This document shows, piece by piece, positions 45,122-54,102 of a stretch of 64,000 nucleotides of DNA. A program made the translations under genes and the position numbers. The stretch comes from Arsenicicoccus piscis (GTDB taxonomy: Bacteria > Actinomycetota > Actinomycetes > Actinomycetales > Dermatophilaceae): positions 186,001 to 250,000 of the forward strand of contig NZ_JAKZHV010000001.1 of the NCBI RefSeq assembly GCF_022568835.1, given 5' to 3'. The notes below the pieces were generated by a model. It was not told where the DNA came from and did no database searches. It was given only the letters and a program-made list of their open reading frames with translations. Position 1 is the stretch's first letter. The number at the start of each line of letters is the position of its first letter.

Positions 45122-46531
45122 TCAGCTGCCGACCTTGAACAGGTCCTCGATCTGTCGGTTCACCTCCGTCAGCGAGCTGGGCTCGGCGCTGCCGATGTAG
45201 ATCCCGTCGAACGCCGGCTTGAGCAGCGCGGTGATGTCGGCGGCGTGACCGGTGACGGGGAACAAGAAGGTGGTCTTGTCCTTGACCTGGTCGGTGAACG
45301 GCGTGACGTCGAGCCCGCGCTTGTCCTTGTTGAACCGGACGGCCAGCTCGGTGCCGCTCGGCCGCGCCGGGAAGACGACGCCGGAACCGCCGATGAGGTC
45401 CTGGCACTGCTGGCCGGCAAGGAAGCTCACCCACTTCGCCGCTGCCTGGGGATTCTTGGCCTGGGTGGTGATCGAGTCCGCGAGCCCGTTGAACATCGAC
45501 GCGCGCTTGCCGGACGGACCGACCGGGGTGGGGACGATGCCGATCTCGATCTTCTTGCCGTCGGCGTCGGTGAGCTTCGCGAAGGTCGAGATCATCCACG
45601 AGCCGTTGAAGCCCATCGCGGCCGTGCCCATCTGCATCTGCTTGTCCGGGCCGACCGTCGAGCTGGACCCGCCGATCGTCTGGTAGCTCGGCATGTAGCC
45701 CTTGCGCTGCAGGTCGAAGAACCACCCGATCGTCTTCTGGAACCGGGGATCGTCGAGATGGAACGTCGTGCCCCACGGGTTCTTGTCGGTGACCGTCCAG
45801 CCGCCGACGGAGCCGGTGAACGGCGACCACTGGGTCTGGCCCCACCCGCCGCCACCGCCGCCGTCGGACGCCCAGCCATAGGTCTTGACGCGGGCCTTGT
45901 CGAAGCCCGGCTGGTCGCCGCGCCGACCGTTGACGTCGACGGTGAGGTGCGCGACGGCCTTCTCGAAGGTGCCCCCGTCGTCGGGGTTCCAGGTCAGAGA
46001 CGCGAGCTGCTGTTCGGTCATCCCCGCGTCGGCAATCGCCTTCTTGTTGTAGAAGATCGAGATGGTGTCCCAGTCCTTCGGTGCGCCGTAGCGGTGCCCG
46101 TCCTGACCGAACCAGAGCTCGGCGAGACCCGGCTGGTAGTCCGTGTTCTTGATGTCCTTGGTCGGACCCAGCTGGTCGAGCGGCCGCAGCACCTTGAGGT
46201 CCGCGAACTGCGCGAAGTAGTTGAGGTGGTTGGTGAACACGTCCGGCGCCGTGTCGGCGATGAAGCCGGCGGTGAGCTTGGACCAGTAGTCGTTCCAGCC
46301 GTACTGCGTGATCTGCACGGTGAGAGAGGGATTCGCCGCGTGGAAGGCGTCGGCGCACTTCTGGTAGCCCGGCTGCTGGGCGGAGTCCCACAGCCAGTAG
46401 GAGATGGTGCTGCCCGACCCGCCCTCGGAGTCGCTGCCGCAGGCGGCCAGGACCGGTGCGGTGGCCAGGGTGGCGACGGTGAGGAGGCCGATCGAGCGCC
46501 GACGGCGCTTGGTAGTCATCACGATTCGCAC
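45122..46531 (-). CDS. Sugar ABC transporter substrate-binding lipoprotein
   Basis: A 469-residue binding protein of the carbohydrate uptake (CUT1) type. The leader has four consecutive arginines and lipobox LAAC (Cys31). The mature part has the usual two-lobed pattern (ISYWLWDSAQQPGYQ, DVFTNHLNYFAQF, DWDTISIFYNKKA, MGFNGSWMIS). GAGGGG six bases before GTG 46531 sets the start; an ATG at 46519 is possible. It is the last gene of the alpha-galactoside operon, so it should bind raffinose/melibiose-type sugars (inference from neighbours). Ten bases separate it from the permease gene. Confidence 0.9.
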   Translation of the reverse strand: MRIVMTTKRRRRSIGLLTVATLATAPVLAACGSDSEGGSGSTISYWLWDSAQQPGYQKCADAFHAANPSLTVQITQYGWNDYWSKLTAGFIADTAPDVFTNHLNYFAQFADLKVLRPLDQLGPTKDIKNTDYQPGLAELWFGQDGHRYGAPKDWDTISIFYNKKAIADAGMTEQQLASLTWNPDDGGTFEKAVAHLTVDVNGRRGDQPGFDKARVKTYGWASDGGGGGGWGQTQWSPFTGSVGGWTVTDKNPWGTTFHLDDPRFQKTIGWFFDLQRKGYMPSYQTIGGSSSTVGPDKQMQMGTAAMGFNGSWMISTFAKLTDADGKKIEIGIVPTPVGPSGKRASMFNGLADSITTQAKNPQAAAKWVSFLAGQQCQDLIGGSGVVFPARPSGTELAVRFNKDKRGLDVTPFTDQVKDKTTFLFPVTGHAADITALLKPAFDGIYIGSAEPSSLTEVNRQIEDLFKVGS

Positions 46532-46541
46532 TGGTCGCCCC

Positions 46542-47501
46542 TCACTTGATCCCGCTGAAGCCGATGGAGTTGACGATGCGCCGCGCCGACAGGGCAAACA
46601 GCAGCAGCATCGGGAGGGCAGCCACCAAGGTGGCCGCCATCAGGCCGGCCCAGTCCGGACCGGTCTGCGGCGTCTGGGATTTGAAGACGCCGAGGGCCAC
46701 CGTGAGCACCCGGGACTTGTCGGTGTAGGACACCATCAGCGGCCAGAAGTAGTCGTTCCACGACGCCATGTAGGTGAGGATCGCGAGCGTCGTGATCGGT
46801 GCCGTCGACATGGGGATGATCAGTCGGAAGAAGACCATCACCTTGGACGCACCGTCGATCAGCGCCGCCTCCTCGACCTCCTTGGCGATGCCCATGAAGA
46901 ACTGGCGCAGGAAGAAGATCGCGAACGGCAGCGTCATGAACACCATCGGCAGCGCCACCCCGGGCAGCGTGTCGACCAGGCCGAGCTGCTTGATCAGCAC
47001 GAAGTTCGGCAGGAAGGTGAAGATCGCCGGGATCATCAGGCCCGTCAGGAAGAACATGAACACCGGCTCGCGCCAACGCCACTGGAGCCGCGCGAACGCG
47101 TAGGCCGCCATCGCTGCGAAGAGCACCTGCAGCACCGTGACGATCGTCGACACGACGATGGAGTTCAGCAGGTAGCGCCAGAAGTTGATCGGCTGGCCCG
47201 CTCCGCCTGCGTCGATCGCCTCCTGACCGGTCTGCAGGCCGAAGACGCGTTGGAAGCCGCCCCACGAGAACTGCACGGGCAGCACGGAGTTCGACCCCGC
47301 GTAGAGCGCGTTGTTGCTCGACAGGGCGGTGCGCAGCATCCAGTAGAACGGGAAGAGGCTGCCGATGATCACGAGGATCATGAACGTCCAGGCGAGGGCA
47401 CGCCCGACGCTGAACCCCGGTCGGGGCGAAGCGGTCTCGTCGGGCTCGGTGCGGGCTGCCCCCACGGCCGGGGGCTGGTTCGAGGCTGTCGTCGATGACA
47501 T
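46542..47501 (-). CDS. Sugar ABC transporter permease, MalG type
   Basis: A 319-residue inner-membrane subunit with six predicted helices and the EAA loop EVEEAALIDGASKVMVFFRL that contacts the ATPase. MalG-like features are the long periplasmic part after helix 1 and the C-terminal FALSARRIVNSIGFSGIK. The N-terminal ~35 residues are a polar Pro/Ala/Thr-rich extension. GAGGAG precedes the ATG. It pairs with the MalF-type permease ten bases upstream. Confidence 0.93.
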   Translation of the reverse strand: MSSTTASNQPPAVGAARTEPDETASPRPGFSVGRALAWTFMILVIIGSLFPFYWMLRTALSSNNALYAGSNSVLPVQFSWGGFQRVFGLQTGQEAIDAGGAGQPINFWRYLLNSIVVSTIVTVLQVLFAAMAAYAFARLQWRWREPVFMFFLTGLMIPAIFTFLPNFVLIKQLGLVDTLPGVALPMVFMTLPFAIFFLRQFFMGIAKEVEEAALIDGASKVMVFFRLIIPMSTAPITTLAILTYMASWNDYFWPLMVSYTDKSRVLTVALGVFKSQTPQTGPDWAGLMAATLVAALPMLLLFALSARRIVNSIGFSGIK

Positions 47502-47511
47502 GGTGCGCTCC

Positions 47512-48465
47512 TCAGCCGAGATCCGTGGAGTCGGCGTTGCTGACCTTGTACTGGACGAACGAGATGACCACCAGGACGACCAGGAGGGCTACCGAAAGCG
47601 CTGAGGCATAACCGAACTGGAAGCGACCGAAGGCCAGGTCATAGATGTAGAACTGGAGCACGCGCGAGGCGTTGACGGGCCCGCCCGCGGTGGCGATGGC
47701 TACGGTGTCGAAGACCTGGAACGACCCGACGATGGTGATGATGAGCACCAGCGCGAGGATCGGCCGCAGCAGCGGCAAGGTGATCGAGAAGAACATGCGG
47801 TTCTCGCTCGCACCGTCGACCCGGCCGGCCTCGTAGACCGTCTCGGGGATGGTCTGCAGCCCGGCGAAGATGAGCAGCGCGGTGTAACCCACGTGCCGCC
47901 ATACGTTGATGCCGGCGATCGTCGGGATGACCCAGGTGTCGCTGGTGAGGAACGGGATCCGGTCCAGACCGACCAGGGTGAGCAGGTGGTTGCCGATGCC
48001 CAGCTGGAAGTCGAGGATCCAAAGGAAGATCATCGCGGCGACCACGTTCGACACGAGGTAGGGCGTGAGGACGATGGCGCGCAGCCAGGTCTTCTTGGTG
48101 AGGCGCTGCATCATCACGGCGATGACGAGCGCGAGCACGGTCTGGAAGAAGATGTTGACGACGACGTAGTAGAGCGTGACCTTCATGGCGTTCCAGAAGA
48201 TCGGGTCGTTGACCATCCGGACGTAGTTGTCGAGCCCGACCCACCTCGGTGGCGTCAGCAGGTTGAACGTCGTGAACGACAGGTAGATCCCCCGCAGCGT
48301 CGGCCACACCAGGAAGGCGAGGAAGCCGATCAGCGCCGGGAGGATGAACAGCACCGCGAGGCCGGTGTCGTCCTTGCGCCGCCCCGCCCTCGCGTCACCT
48401 CCCGCGGCCATGCTTGCGTCTCGCCCTGGGTCAGGGTGGCGTTCGACGGCGTTGTCGAGTGCCAT
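47512..48465 (-). CDS. Sugar ABC transporter permease, MalF type
   Basis: A 317-residue inner-membrane subunit with six predicted helices, beginning LFILPALIGFLAFLVWPTLR, with EAA loop TVYEAGRVDGASENRMFFSI. It forms the channel with the MalG-type partner. AGGAGG before the ATG at 48465 overlaps the stop of the alpha-galactosidase (GAGTAGGAGG). No ATP-binding subunit is encoded in the operon; a shared MsiK-type ATPase elsewhere is expected. Confidence 0.93.
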   Translation of the reverse strand: MALDNAVERHPDPGRDASMAAGGDARAGRRKDDTGLAVLFILPALIGFLAFLVWPTLRGIYLSFTTFNLLTPPRWVGLDNYVRMVNDPIFWNAMKVTLYYVVVNIFFQTVLALVIAVMMQRLTKKTWLRAIVLTPYLVSNVVAAMIFLWILDFQLGIGNHLLTLVGLDRIPFLTSDTWVIPTIAGINVWRHVGYTALLIFAGLQTIPETVYEAGRVDGASENRMFFSITLPLLRPILALVLIITIVGSFQVFDTVAIATAGGPVNASRVLQFYIYDLAFGRFQFGYASALSVALLVVLVVISFVQYKVSNADSTDLG

Positions 48466-48475
48466 GACGTTCCTC

Positions 48476-50722
48476 CTACTCGTGCTCGGCTTCGATGGTG
48501 AAGAGGGTGACCTGGTCGGGGCTCATGCGTGGGGGCTGCACCCCCACGGCCTCGAGTGCGGCGCCGGTGATGACCATGCCGGGGTAGCTCGCGGCCTCCT
48601 GCAGCGCCGGGTAGGGGTGGGCCGGGTCGACCGGCTCGGGCTCGGCCAGCGCCTCGCCCCCGAACCACAGCGGCGCCACGAAGCCCGCCGGGGCGGCGCC
48701 GACGAGGCACGGCCGGATCCGGTAGCGGCGCTGCGGGTCCAGCCCCCGGAAGCGCAGCCGCGGCGCGGGGTCCGCGAGCGGGAAGGACACGAGGACGAAC
48801 GCCATGATGGCCGCGCTGCGGTCCGGGGCGACGACGCCGTGCACGAAGACCCCGTCGCCCGGCTCGTCCATCCGCACCAGGTCACCGCCGAGCAGCAACC
48901 CGCGGTGCTGCTTGTAGAAGTCCAGCCAGGCCCGCAGCTCGCTGAGTGCGCGCTCGGACGCGTCGGCGAGGTCCCACTCGATGCCGAGGTGGCCGAAAAC
49001 CGCTGTGGCAGCACGGAAGTTGAGGTCGTGATTGCGGTTGGTGGTGTGCGAGCGACCCGACGCGATGTGCGAGCCCATCAGCTCCGGAGCGAGGAGCTGG
49101 CTGGTCCAGCGGAGCATCTGCTGGCGCTCCAGCGGGTCGATGCAGTCCGAGACCCACACGCGGTCGGTCTGCTCGAGGATGCCGAGGTCGACGCGGGCGC
49201 CACCCGACGAGCAGGACTCGATCTCGAGACCGGGGTGGGCGGCCTTCAGCTCGCCCATCAGCCGGTAGACCGCCTGGGTCTGGGCGTGCACGGCGGGGGT
49301 GCCACCGGACTGCTGGTTGCCCGCCTCGATCAGGTCACGGTTGTGGTCCCACTTGATGTAGTCGATGGCGTACTCGGCCACCAGGGCCGAGATCTGGTCG
49401 CGGATCTGGGCGTAGCACTCGGGGATCGAGAGGTTCGCGACCTGCTGGAAGCGCGACAGGACCGGCCACTCCTCGCGGGCGGACATGATCCAGTCGGGGT
49501 GCTCGCGCGCGAGGTCGCTGTCGGGGTTGACCATCTCCGGCTCGAACCAGAGCCCGAACTGCATGCCGAGCTCGCGCACCCGGTTGACGAGAGGGTGCAG
49601 GCCGTCGGGCCACACGTCCTTGCTCACCACCCAGTCACCGAGGCCGGAGTGGTCGTCGCGGCGCGAGCCGAACCAGCCGTCGTCGAGCACGTAGCGCTCG
49701 ACCCCGATGGCCGCGGCGCGCTCGGCCAGGTCGATCAACCGGTCCGCGTCGTGGTCGAAGTAGACCGCCTCCCACACGTTGAGCGTGATGGGTCGGTCGG
49801 CGTCCACGTGGTGCTCGCGCGAGCGCAGGTAGCGGTGGAACCGGTGCGCCACGGCGTCCAGCCCGACGCCGAAGCTGCCGTAGACCCAAGGGGATTCGTA
49901 GCTCTCCCCCGACTCGAGACGCACCTCGCCGGGCAGCAGCAGCTCGCCACCGCCGATGACGCGGTGCTCGTCGAAGGTCAGCTCGGCGTAGTGCGTGTGG
50001 TTGCCGCTCCAGGCGGTGTGCACCGCCCACACGTCACCGCCCGCGAAGTCGAATCCTGCTGTGCCGGCGTGCAGCACGGTGGCGGCGTCGGCGCCGGTGC
50101 GTCCCTTGCGCCCATGGCGCAGGTGCGTGCCGACGACGAACGGCGAGCGCTGCGGCACCCGCTCGCGACCCCAGCGGCCGGCGAGGTCGAGCAGCTCGGT
50201 GGCCTGCGCGGGCACGGGGTAGGCGATGACGAGGTCGTCGAGGGTGTAGCGCTCGCCGTCGTTGCGCAGCGCCGCGCGGGTGCGCAGCAACCCGCTCGGC
50301 AGCAGCTCGAGGGTGAGGGTGACCGCGAGCTGCTGCGCCTGGTCCACCGACTCGACGGTGAGGACCCCCGGACCACTCTGGTGGAACGACCCGATGTCCG
50401 CCCCGTCAACGGTCGCCGACGTCGTCACCAGCTTGGGTGACCAGGCCGCTCCGTCCCGCGAGCCACTGATCCCGGGACGACCGATGTAGCCCGTGTGGTG
50501 CTCGGGGAGGATCGCCAGCCGGATCGGCTCGTCAACGGTGTTGGGGCCGATGAGCGGGACGTTCGCGTCGCTGAGCCCGGCGGCCAGCTGCTCGTCGAGG
50601 TCACCGATCGCGGCCCCCCAGTGCACGATCGCCGGGAGCCGGCCCTCGCGCAGGTCGATGAGCACCGAGACGTCGTCCGTGCGGAGGTGGACGATGCCGT
50701 CGGGGGTGGGCTGGTCGGTCAT
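48476..50722 (-). CDS. Alpha-galactosidase (GH36)
   Basis: A 748-residue cytosolic glycosidase that removes terminal alpha-galactose from melibiose, raffinose and stachyose. A large N-terminal beta-sandwich (1-320) precedes the TIM barrel (about 330-640), which carries nucleophile Asp459 (YIKWDHNRD) and acid/base Asp526 (SDCIDP). Other family marks are VLDDGWFG, LWFEPEMVN and CSSGGARVD. AAGGAG five bases before the ATG at 50722 sets the start, which overlaps the LacI gene stop as ATGA. Sits directly upstream of the sugar permeases. Confidence 0.95.
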   Translation of the reverse strand: MTDQPTPDGIVHLRTDDVSVLIDLREGRLPAIVHWGAAIGDLDEQLAAGLSDANVPLIGPNTVDEPIRLAILPEHHTGYIGRPGISGSRDGAAWSPKLVTTSATVDGADIGSFHQSGPGVLTVESVDQAQQLAVTLTLELLPSGLLRTRAALRNDGERYTLDDLVIAYPVPAQATELLDLAGRWGRERVPQRSPFVVGTHLRHGRKGRTGADAATVLHAGTAGFDFAGGDVWAVHTAWSGNHTHYAELTFDEHRVIGGGELLLPGEVRLESGESYESPWVYGSFGVGLDAVAHRFHRYLRSREHHVDADRPITLNVWEAVYFDHDADRLIDLAERAAAIGVERYVLDDGWFGSRRDDHSGLGDWVVSKDVWPDGLHPLVNRVRELGMQFGLWFEPEMVNPDSDLAREHPDWIMSAREEWPVLSRFQQVANLSIPECYAQIRDQISALVAEYAIDYIKWDHNRDLIEAGNQQSGGTPAVHAQTQAVYRLMGELKAAHPGLEIESCSSGGARVDLGILEQTDRVWVSDCIDPLERQQMLRWTSQLLAPELMGSHIASGRSHTTNRNHDLNFRAATAVFGHLGIEWDLADASERALSELRAWLDFYKQHRGLLLGGDLVRMDEPGDGVFVHGVVAPDRSAAIMAFVLVSFPLADPAPRLRFRGLDPQRRYRIRPCLVGAAPAGFVAPLWFGGEALAEPEPVDPAHPYPALQEAASYPGMVITGAALEAVGVQPPRMSPDQVTLFTIEAEHE

Positions 50723-51849
50723 GGAGTCTCCTTGAGCGTCAATGGGTTTCGGGAGGACGGTTGGGCGTGTGCCATGGGAGCCGGTGCGACCGACTCGCGG
50801 CACACCAGCGGGCAGTCCAGCACGACGGCGCTGGACCCGGGGGTGTGCGCCGGGTGCTCGCGGTCGAGGGCGATCTCGACCGCCTGCTCGCCGATCTCGC
50901 AGTAGGGCAGGGCGATCGTCGTCAGGCCGGGGTAGAGCGAGTCGGCGATGGGCTCGAGGTTGTCGTAGCCCACCACCGACAGGTCGTCGGGGATGCGCAG
51001 CCCACGCTCGGCCGCCGCCCGGTAGGCCCCCATCGCCATCCGGTCGTTGAAGCAGAACAGCGCGGTGGGCCGCGAGTGGCCGGGGCGGTCGAGCAGCCGG
51101 CTCGCGACAGCGTAGCCCCCGTGCGCCGTCGCCTCCATCTCGTCCAGGGTGACCACGAGCTCGGGGTCGAGGCTGAGCCCCGCGTGGGCGAGGGCCTCGG
51201 CGAACCCGGCCAGTCGTTCTACGCCAGGAAGGCAGGGACCGACCATGAGGGCGCCGATCTGCCGGTGGCCCGCAGCGAGCAGCTCGGTGGCCGCCGCCCG
51301 ACCGGCGCTGCGCTCGTCGGGGACCACGTAGGGGATGTGCGGTCCGCTCGCGCTGTCTGCGCTGTCGCCGGACGGGCGGGCGTTGGCGAGCACGAGGTTC
51401 AGCCCGCGGCGGCCGCGGCCGGACCCGACGCTCGTGGGCAGCTCACGCTCGACGTGGGTGAGGGACGCAAGTACCACGGCGGTGTAGCGCTGGGCGCGCG
51501 CATAGTCGAGCGCCTCCTGCTCGCGCTGCGGGTCACCGGTCGTGCTGAGGACGAGCAGCGTGGCGCCGAGCCGCTGGCAGGCCTCCTGGGCGCCGCGGAT
51601 CAGGTCGCCCCCGTAGGGCTCGTAGGCGATCCGGTCGTTGATCAGCGCCACGCTCGACCGCGAGCTGGCCGAGCGGAGGCTGCGCGCGTGCGGGTTGGCG
51701 GTGTAGCCGAGGACTGCGGCGGCCTCATGGATCCGGCGGCGGGTGTCGGTGCTGACGCGAGCGCCGGGGACCTCGTTGAGCACGACGCTCACCGTGGAGG
51801 CCGCGACCCCCGCCATCGCGGCGACGTCACGGATAGTCGGCGCACGCAT
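50719..51849 (-). CDS. LacI-family repressor of the alpha-galactoside operon
   Basis: A 376-residue regulator. The LacI helix-turn-helix and hinge (1-60: TIRDVAAMAGVAASTVSVVL, LGYTANPHARSLRS) are followed by a periplasmic-binding-protein-like sensor domain (VALINDRIAYEPYGGDLIRG, FCFNDRMAMGAYRAA, LSVVGYDNLEPIADSLYPGLTT). The last ~25 residues form a polar tail. GGAGG lies four bases before the ATG. A perfect 16-bp palindrome 20 bases upstream is the likely operator, so the whole operon, including the repressor, should be autoregulated and induced by an alpha-galactoside or its product. Confidence 0.94.
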   Translation of the reverse strand: MRAPTIRDVAAMAGVAASTVSVVLNEVPGARVSTDTRRRIHEAAAVLGYTANPHARSLRSASSRSSVALINDRIAYEPYGGDLIRGAQEACQRLGATLLVLSTTGDPQREQEALDYARAQRYTAVVLASLTHVERELPTSVGSGRGRRGLNLVLANARPSGDSADSASGPHIPYVVPDERSAGRAAATELLAAGHRQIGALMVGPCLPGVERLAGFAEALAHAGLSLDPELVVTLDEMEATAHGGYAVASRLLDRPGHSRPTALFCFNDRMAMGAYRAAAERGLRIPDDLSVVGYDNLEPIADSLYPGLTTIALPYCEIGEQAVEIALDREHPAHTPGSSAVVLDCPLVCRESVAPAPMAHAQPSSRNPLTLKETP

Positions 51850-51869
51850 GTGACCTCCCTGGCATCCAC

Positions 51870-51885
51870 GACGAATCGATTCGTC
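51870..51885. promoter_or_regulatory. LacI-type operator palindrome
   Basis: GACGAATCGATTCGTC, a perfect 16-bp palindrome with the central CG-type symmetry and AT-rich half-sites typical of LacI-family operators, 20 bases upstream of the lacI-type start codon. It lies where the operon promoter must be. Confidence 0.8.
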
Positions 51886-52003
51886 ATCGTGGCACGCGGC
51901 AGGCCGTTGCGCCTCTTGGGTGAATCGCTACCGCTGGCGGCTCACGGTTGCAGGGTGCTTGGCTTCAGCGGCTCACGGGATCAGTCGCGTCGAGCTCAGC
52001 GGA

Positions 52004-52597
52004 TCAGGGGTGCAGCGCGTCGAACTCGGCCTCGGCGACGATGTCCTCGTCGGCGTCCAGCCGGATGTGGGCGACGATCGCCTGCAGCACGCGCAGGCAC
52101 GCGGCCGCTCGCTCGCCCCACGAGGACAGGTAGCTGAACTGCCACCACCAGAGCGCCTCGACGACCTGGCCGCTCTCGTAGTGCCGCTGACCGTGGAGCA
52201 GGTCGGTGCAGATGTCGGCGAGGTCGTTGGAGAGCGAGCCCTGGGTGAGCTCCTGGGAGGTGACCGGATCGACCAGGTCGACATAGTCGTCGAGGCCCTC
52301 GAAGACCATGGCGAGCCCGTCGCGCAGGGGGTCGATGTCGGGGTCGGCCCCGGCGTCGGGCTCGAAGCGCTCGGTGGGGACGACGTCCTCGATCGCGCCG
52401 AGGCGGGCGCCGGCGACCAGCACCTGCGAGACGCCGAGCAGCAGCACCGGGATCGCGGTGTCCGGGGACGCGCCCGAGGCGACCTCGGTGACGGCCTCCA
52501 GGAAGTGGCGGGCTTCGACGGACGTGGTGTCGGCGACCGCACGCAGGTCCTGCATGATCGTGACGGTCGGGTCGTCGGCCAGGCTGGTGTCAGGCAC
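52004..52597 (-). CDS. DUF5063 family protein
   Basis: A 197-residue acidic, helical cytosolic protein of the DUF5063 family (family recognised from [35 protein letters not shown] and [26 protein letters not shown]). Function unknown. Its position directly after recR, overlapping it by eight bases, is the usual actinobacterial arrangement, where lysC normally comes next; here the alpha-galactoside operon intervenes. Ends 118 bases from the LacI operator. Confidence 0.88.
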   Translation of the reverse strand: MPDTSLADDPTVTIMQDLRAVADTTSVEARHFLEAVTEVASGASPDTAIPVLLLGVSQVLVAGARLGAIEDVVPTERFEPDAGADPDIDPLRDGLAMVFEGLDDYVDLVDPVTSQELTQGSLSNDLADICTDLLHGQRHYESGQVVEALWWWQFSYLSSWGERAAACLRVLQAIVAHIRLDADEDIVAEAEFDALHP

Positions 52598-53189
52598 TGA
52601 GCATTCTCCTTCCCTCGAACGCCCGTCCGAGGGTCACCTCGTCGGCGTACTCCAAGTCGCCACCGACCGGGAGGCCGGAGGCCAGCCGCGACACCCGCAA
52701 CCCGAACGGCGCGAGCTGGCGAGCCAGATAGCTCGCGGTCGCCTCGCCCTCGAGGTTCGGGTCGGTCGCGATGATGATCTCGGTGATGGCCGTCTCGGAG
52801 AGCCGGGCCATCAGCTCGGTGATGCGCAGGTCGCCCGGGCCGATGCCGTCGATCGGTGAGATCGCTCCGCCCAGCACGTGGTAGCGGCCGGCGAACTCGC
52901 GGGTGCGCTCGATCGCCACGACGTCCTTGGGCTCCTCGACGACGCAGATCAGGCCCTGGTCGCGGCGGGGGTCGGCGCAGATGCGGCACAGCTCGGCCTC
53001 GGTAACGTTGCCGCACACGGTGCAGAAGCGCACCCGCGACTTGACCACCGACAGCACCTCCACGAGGCGCTGCACCTCGCCCTCCTCGGCAGCGAGCAGG
53101 TGGAACGCGATCCGCTGGGCGCTCTTGGGCCCGATCCCGGGCAGATGCCCGAGCTCGTCGATGAGGTCCTGGACCGCTCCTTCGTACAC
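52590..53189 (-). CDS. recR: Recombination protein RecR
   Basis: A 199-residue protein of the RecFOR pathway, which loads RecA at gaps and forms a ring clamp with RecO. It starts [20 protein letters not shown] after the GTG (helix-hairpin-helix), has a zinc finger (Cys56, Cys59, Cys68, Cys71) and a Toprim domain (about 80-175, [33 protein letters not shown]). GTG 53189 gives the standard family N-terminus; in-frame GTGs nine bases upstream are disfavoured. It overlaps the DUF5063 gene. The usual ybaB/ebfC gene is not between it and dnaX. Confidence 0.95.
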   Translation of the reverse strand: MYEGAVQDLIDELGHLPGIGPKSAQRIAFHLLAAEEGEVQRLVEVLSVVKSRVRFCTVCGNVTEAELCRICADPRRDQGLICVVEEPKDVVAIERTREFAGRYHVLGGAISPIDGIGPGDLRITELMARLSETAITEIIIATDPNLEGEATASYLARQLAPFGLRVSRLASGLPVGGDLEYADEVTLGRAFEGRRMLSA

Positions 53190-53236
53190 GAGGACCACCC
53201 TAGTCCCCCGAGCCGACAGTCCCCCGCTCCCTGGCG

Positions 53237-53905
53237 CTACGAACCCGGGGGACGCTCGTTGTAGGACCCGGCGAGCACCTGACCGGTGAGGTGGTGGATG
53301 CCCTCCATCACCTCGTCCGTCAGCTCGCGGCGGGCCCGGCCCTGCGGCATGGAGTCGTAGCGGCCCGCGACCTGGATCGGCTTGCCGAACCGCACGGTGA
53401 CCTTCGCCAGGCGCGGGAGCCGGGACCCGATCGGCTGGATGTCCTGGGTGCCGAGCAGGCCGACCGGCACGACCGGGCAGCCGGCGGTGAGCGCCAGCCA
53501 GGCCACCCCGGTGCGCCCGCGGTAGAGCCGCCCGTCGCGCGAGCGGGTGCCCTCGGGATAGAGCGCGAACGCCTTGCCCTCACGCAGGATCTGCAGTCCG
53601 GTGTCGAGGCTGTCCTGGGCCGCGCGGGCCGAGTCGCGGTCGACCGGCACGGCGCCCACCGCCTCGAACCAGGCGGCTCGCATCCGGTCGGCACGGGTCG
53701 TGCCGGCCCAGTACTCCGCCTTCGCGAGGAAGTGCACCTGGCGCGGCGCCGCCAGCGGGATGACAAAGCTGTCGATGAAGGACAGGTGGTTGCTGGCCAG
53801 GATCACCGCGCCGGTGCGGGGCACGTTGTCGAGGCCGGTGACGGTCGGTCGGTAGATCGCGTGCGTCAGCGGCTTCAGGACGCCGTGGACGACCTCGTAG
53901 AACAT
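53237..53905 (-). CDS. Lysophospholipid acyltransferase (PlsC type)
   Basis: A 222-residue membrane-associated acyltransferase. The catalytic HX4D motif is NHLSFID (His40, Asp45); the glycerol-phosphate site is [11 protein letters not shown] and [13 protein letters not shown] follows. It moves an acyl chain to 1-acyl-glycerol-3-phosphate or a related acceptor in phospholipid synthesis. GAGG five bases before ATG 53905 supports this start. It occupies the place between dnaX and recR where ybaB usually lies. No other lipid gene is nearby. Confidence 0.92.
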   Translation of the reverse strand: MFYEVVHGVLKPLTHAIYRPTVTGLDNVPRTGAVILASNHLSFIDSFVIPLAAPRQVHFLAKAEYWAGTTRADRMRAAWFEAVGAVPVDRDSARAAQDSLDTGLQILREGKAFALYPEGTRSRDGRLYRGRTGVAWLALTAGCPVVPVGLLGTQDIQPIGSRLPRLAKVTVRFGKPIQVAGRYDSMPQGRARRELTDEVMEGIHHLTGQVLAGSYNERPPGS

Positions 53906-54046
53906 AACGACCTCACTGGCTCTGGTGCGTGGGTGCCGTGGCGGCAACTCCAGTCTCGTGGGTGAGCGTAGTCCCGGGACGGCGTGTAGGCCCGACAGGG
54001 CTCCAGGCCCCATGTCGCAGACCGCACGGCTCGCGGCAGGGCGGGT

Positions 54047-54064
54047 GGCGCTGGGGGCAGCGCC
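54047..54064 (-). terminator. Hairpin downstream of dnaX
   Basis: Perfect 7-bp arms GGCGCTG and CAGCGCC around a 4-nt G/C loop, about 40 bases after the dnaX stop on the minus strand. No T-tract. A possible terminator separating dnaX from the acyltransferase gene. Confidence 0.45.
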
Positions 54065-54102
54065 CTGGGCTGCTGCCGGGGCTGCTCGGCCCGTGCCCCC
54101 GC

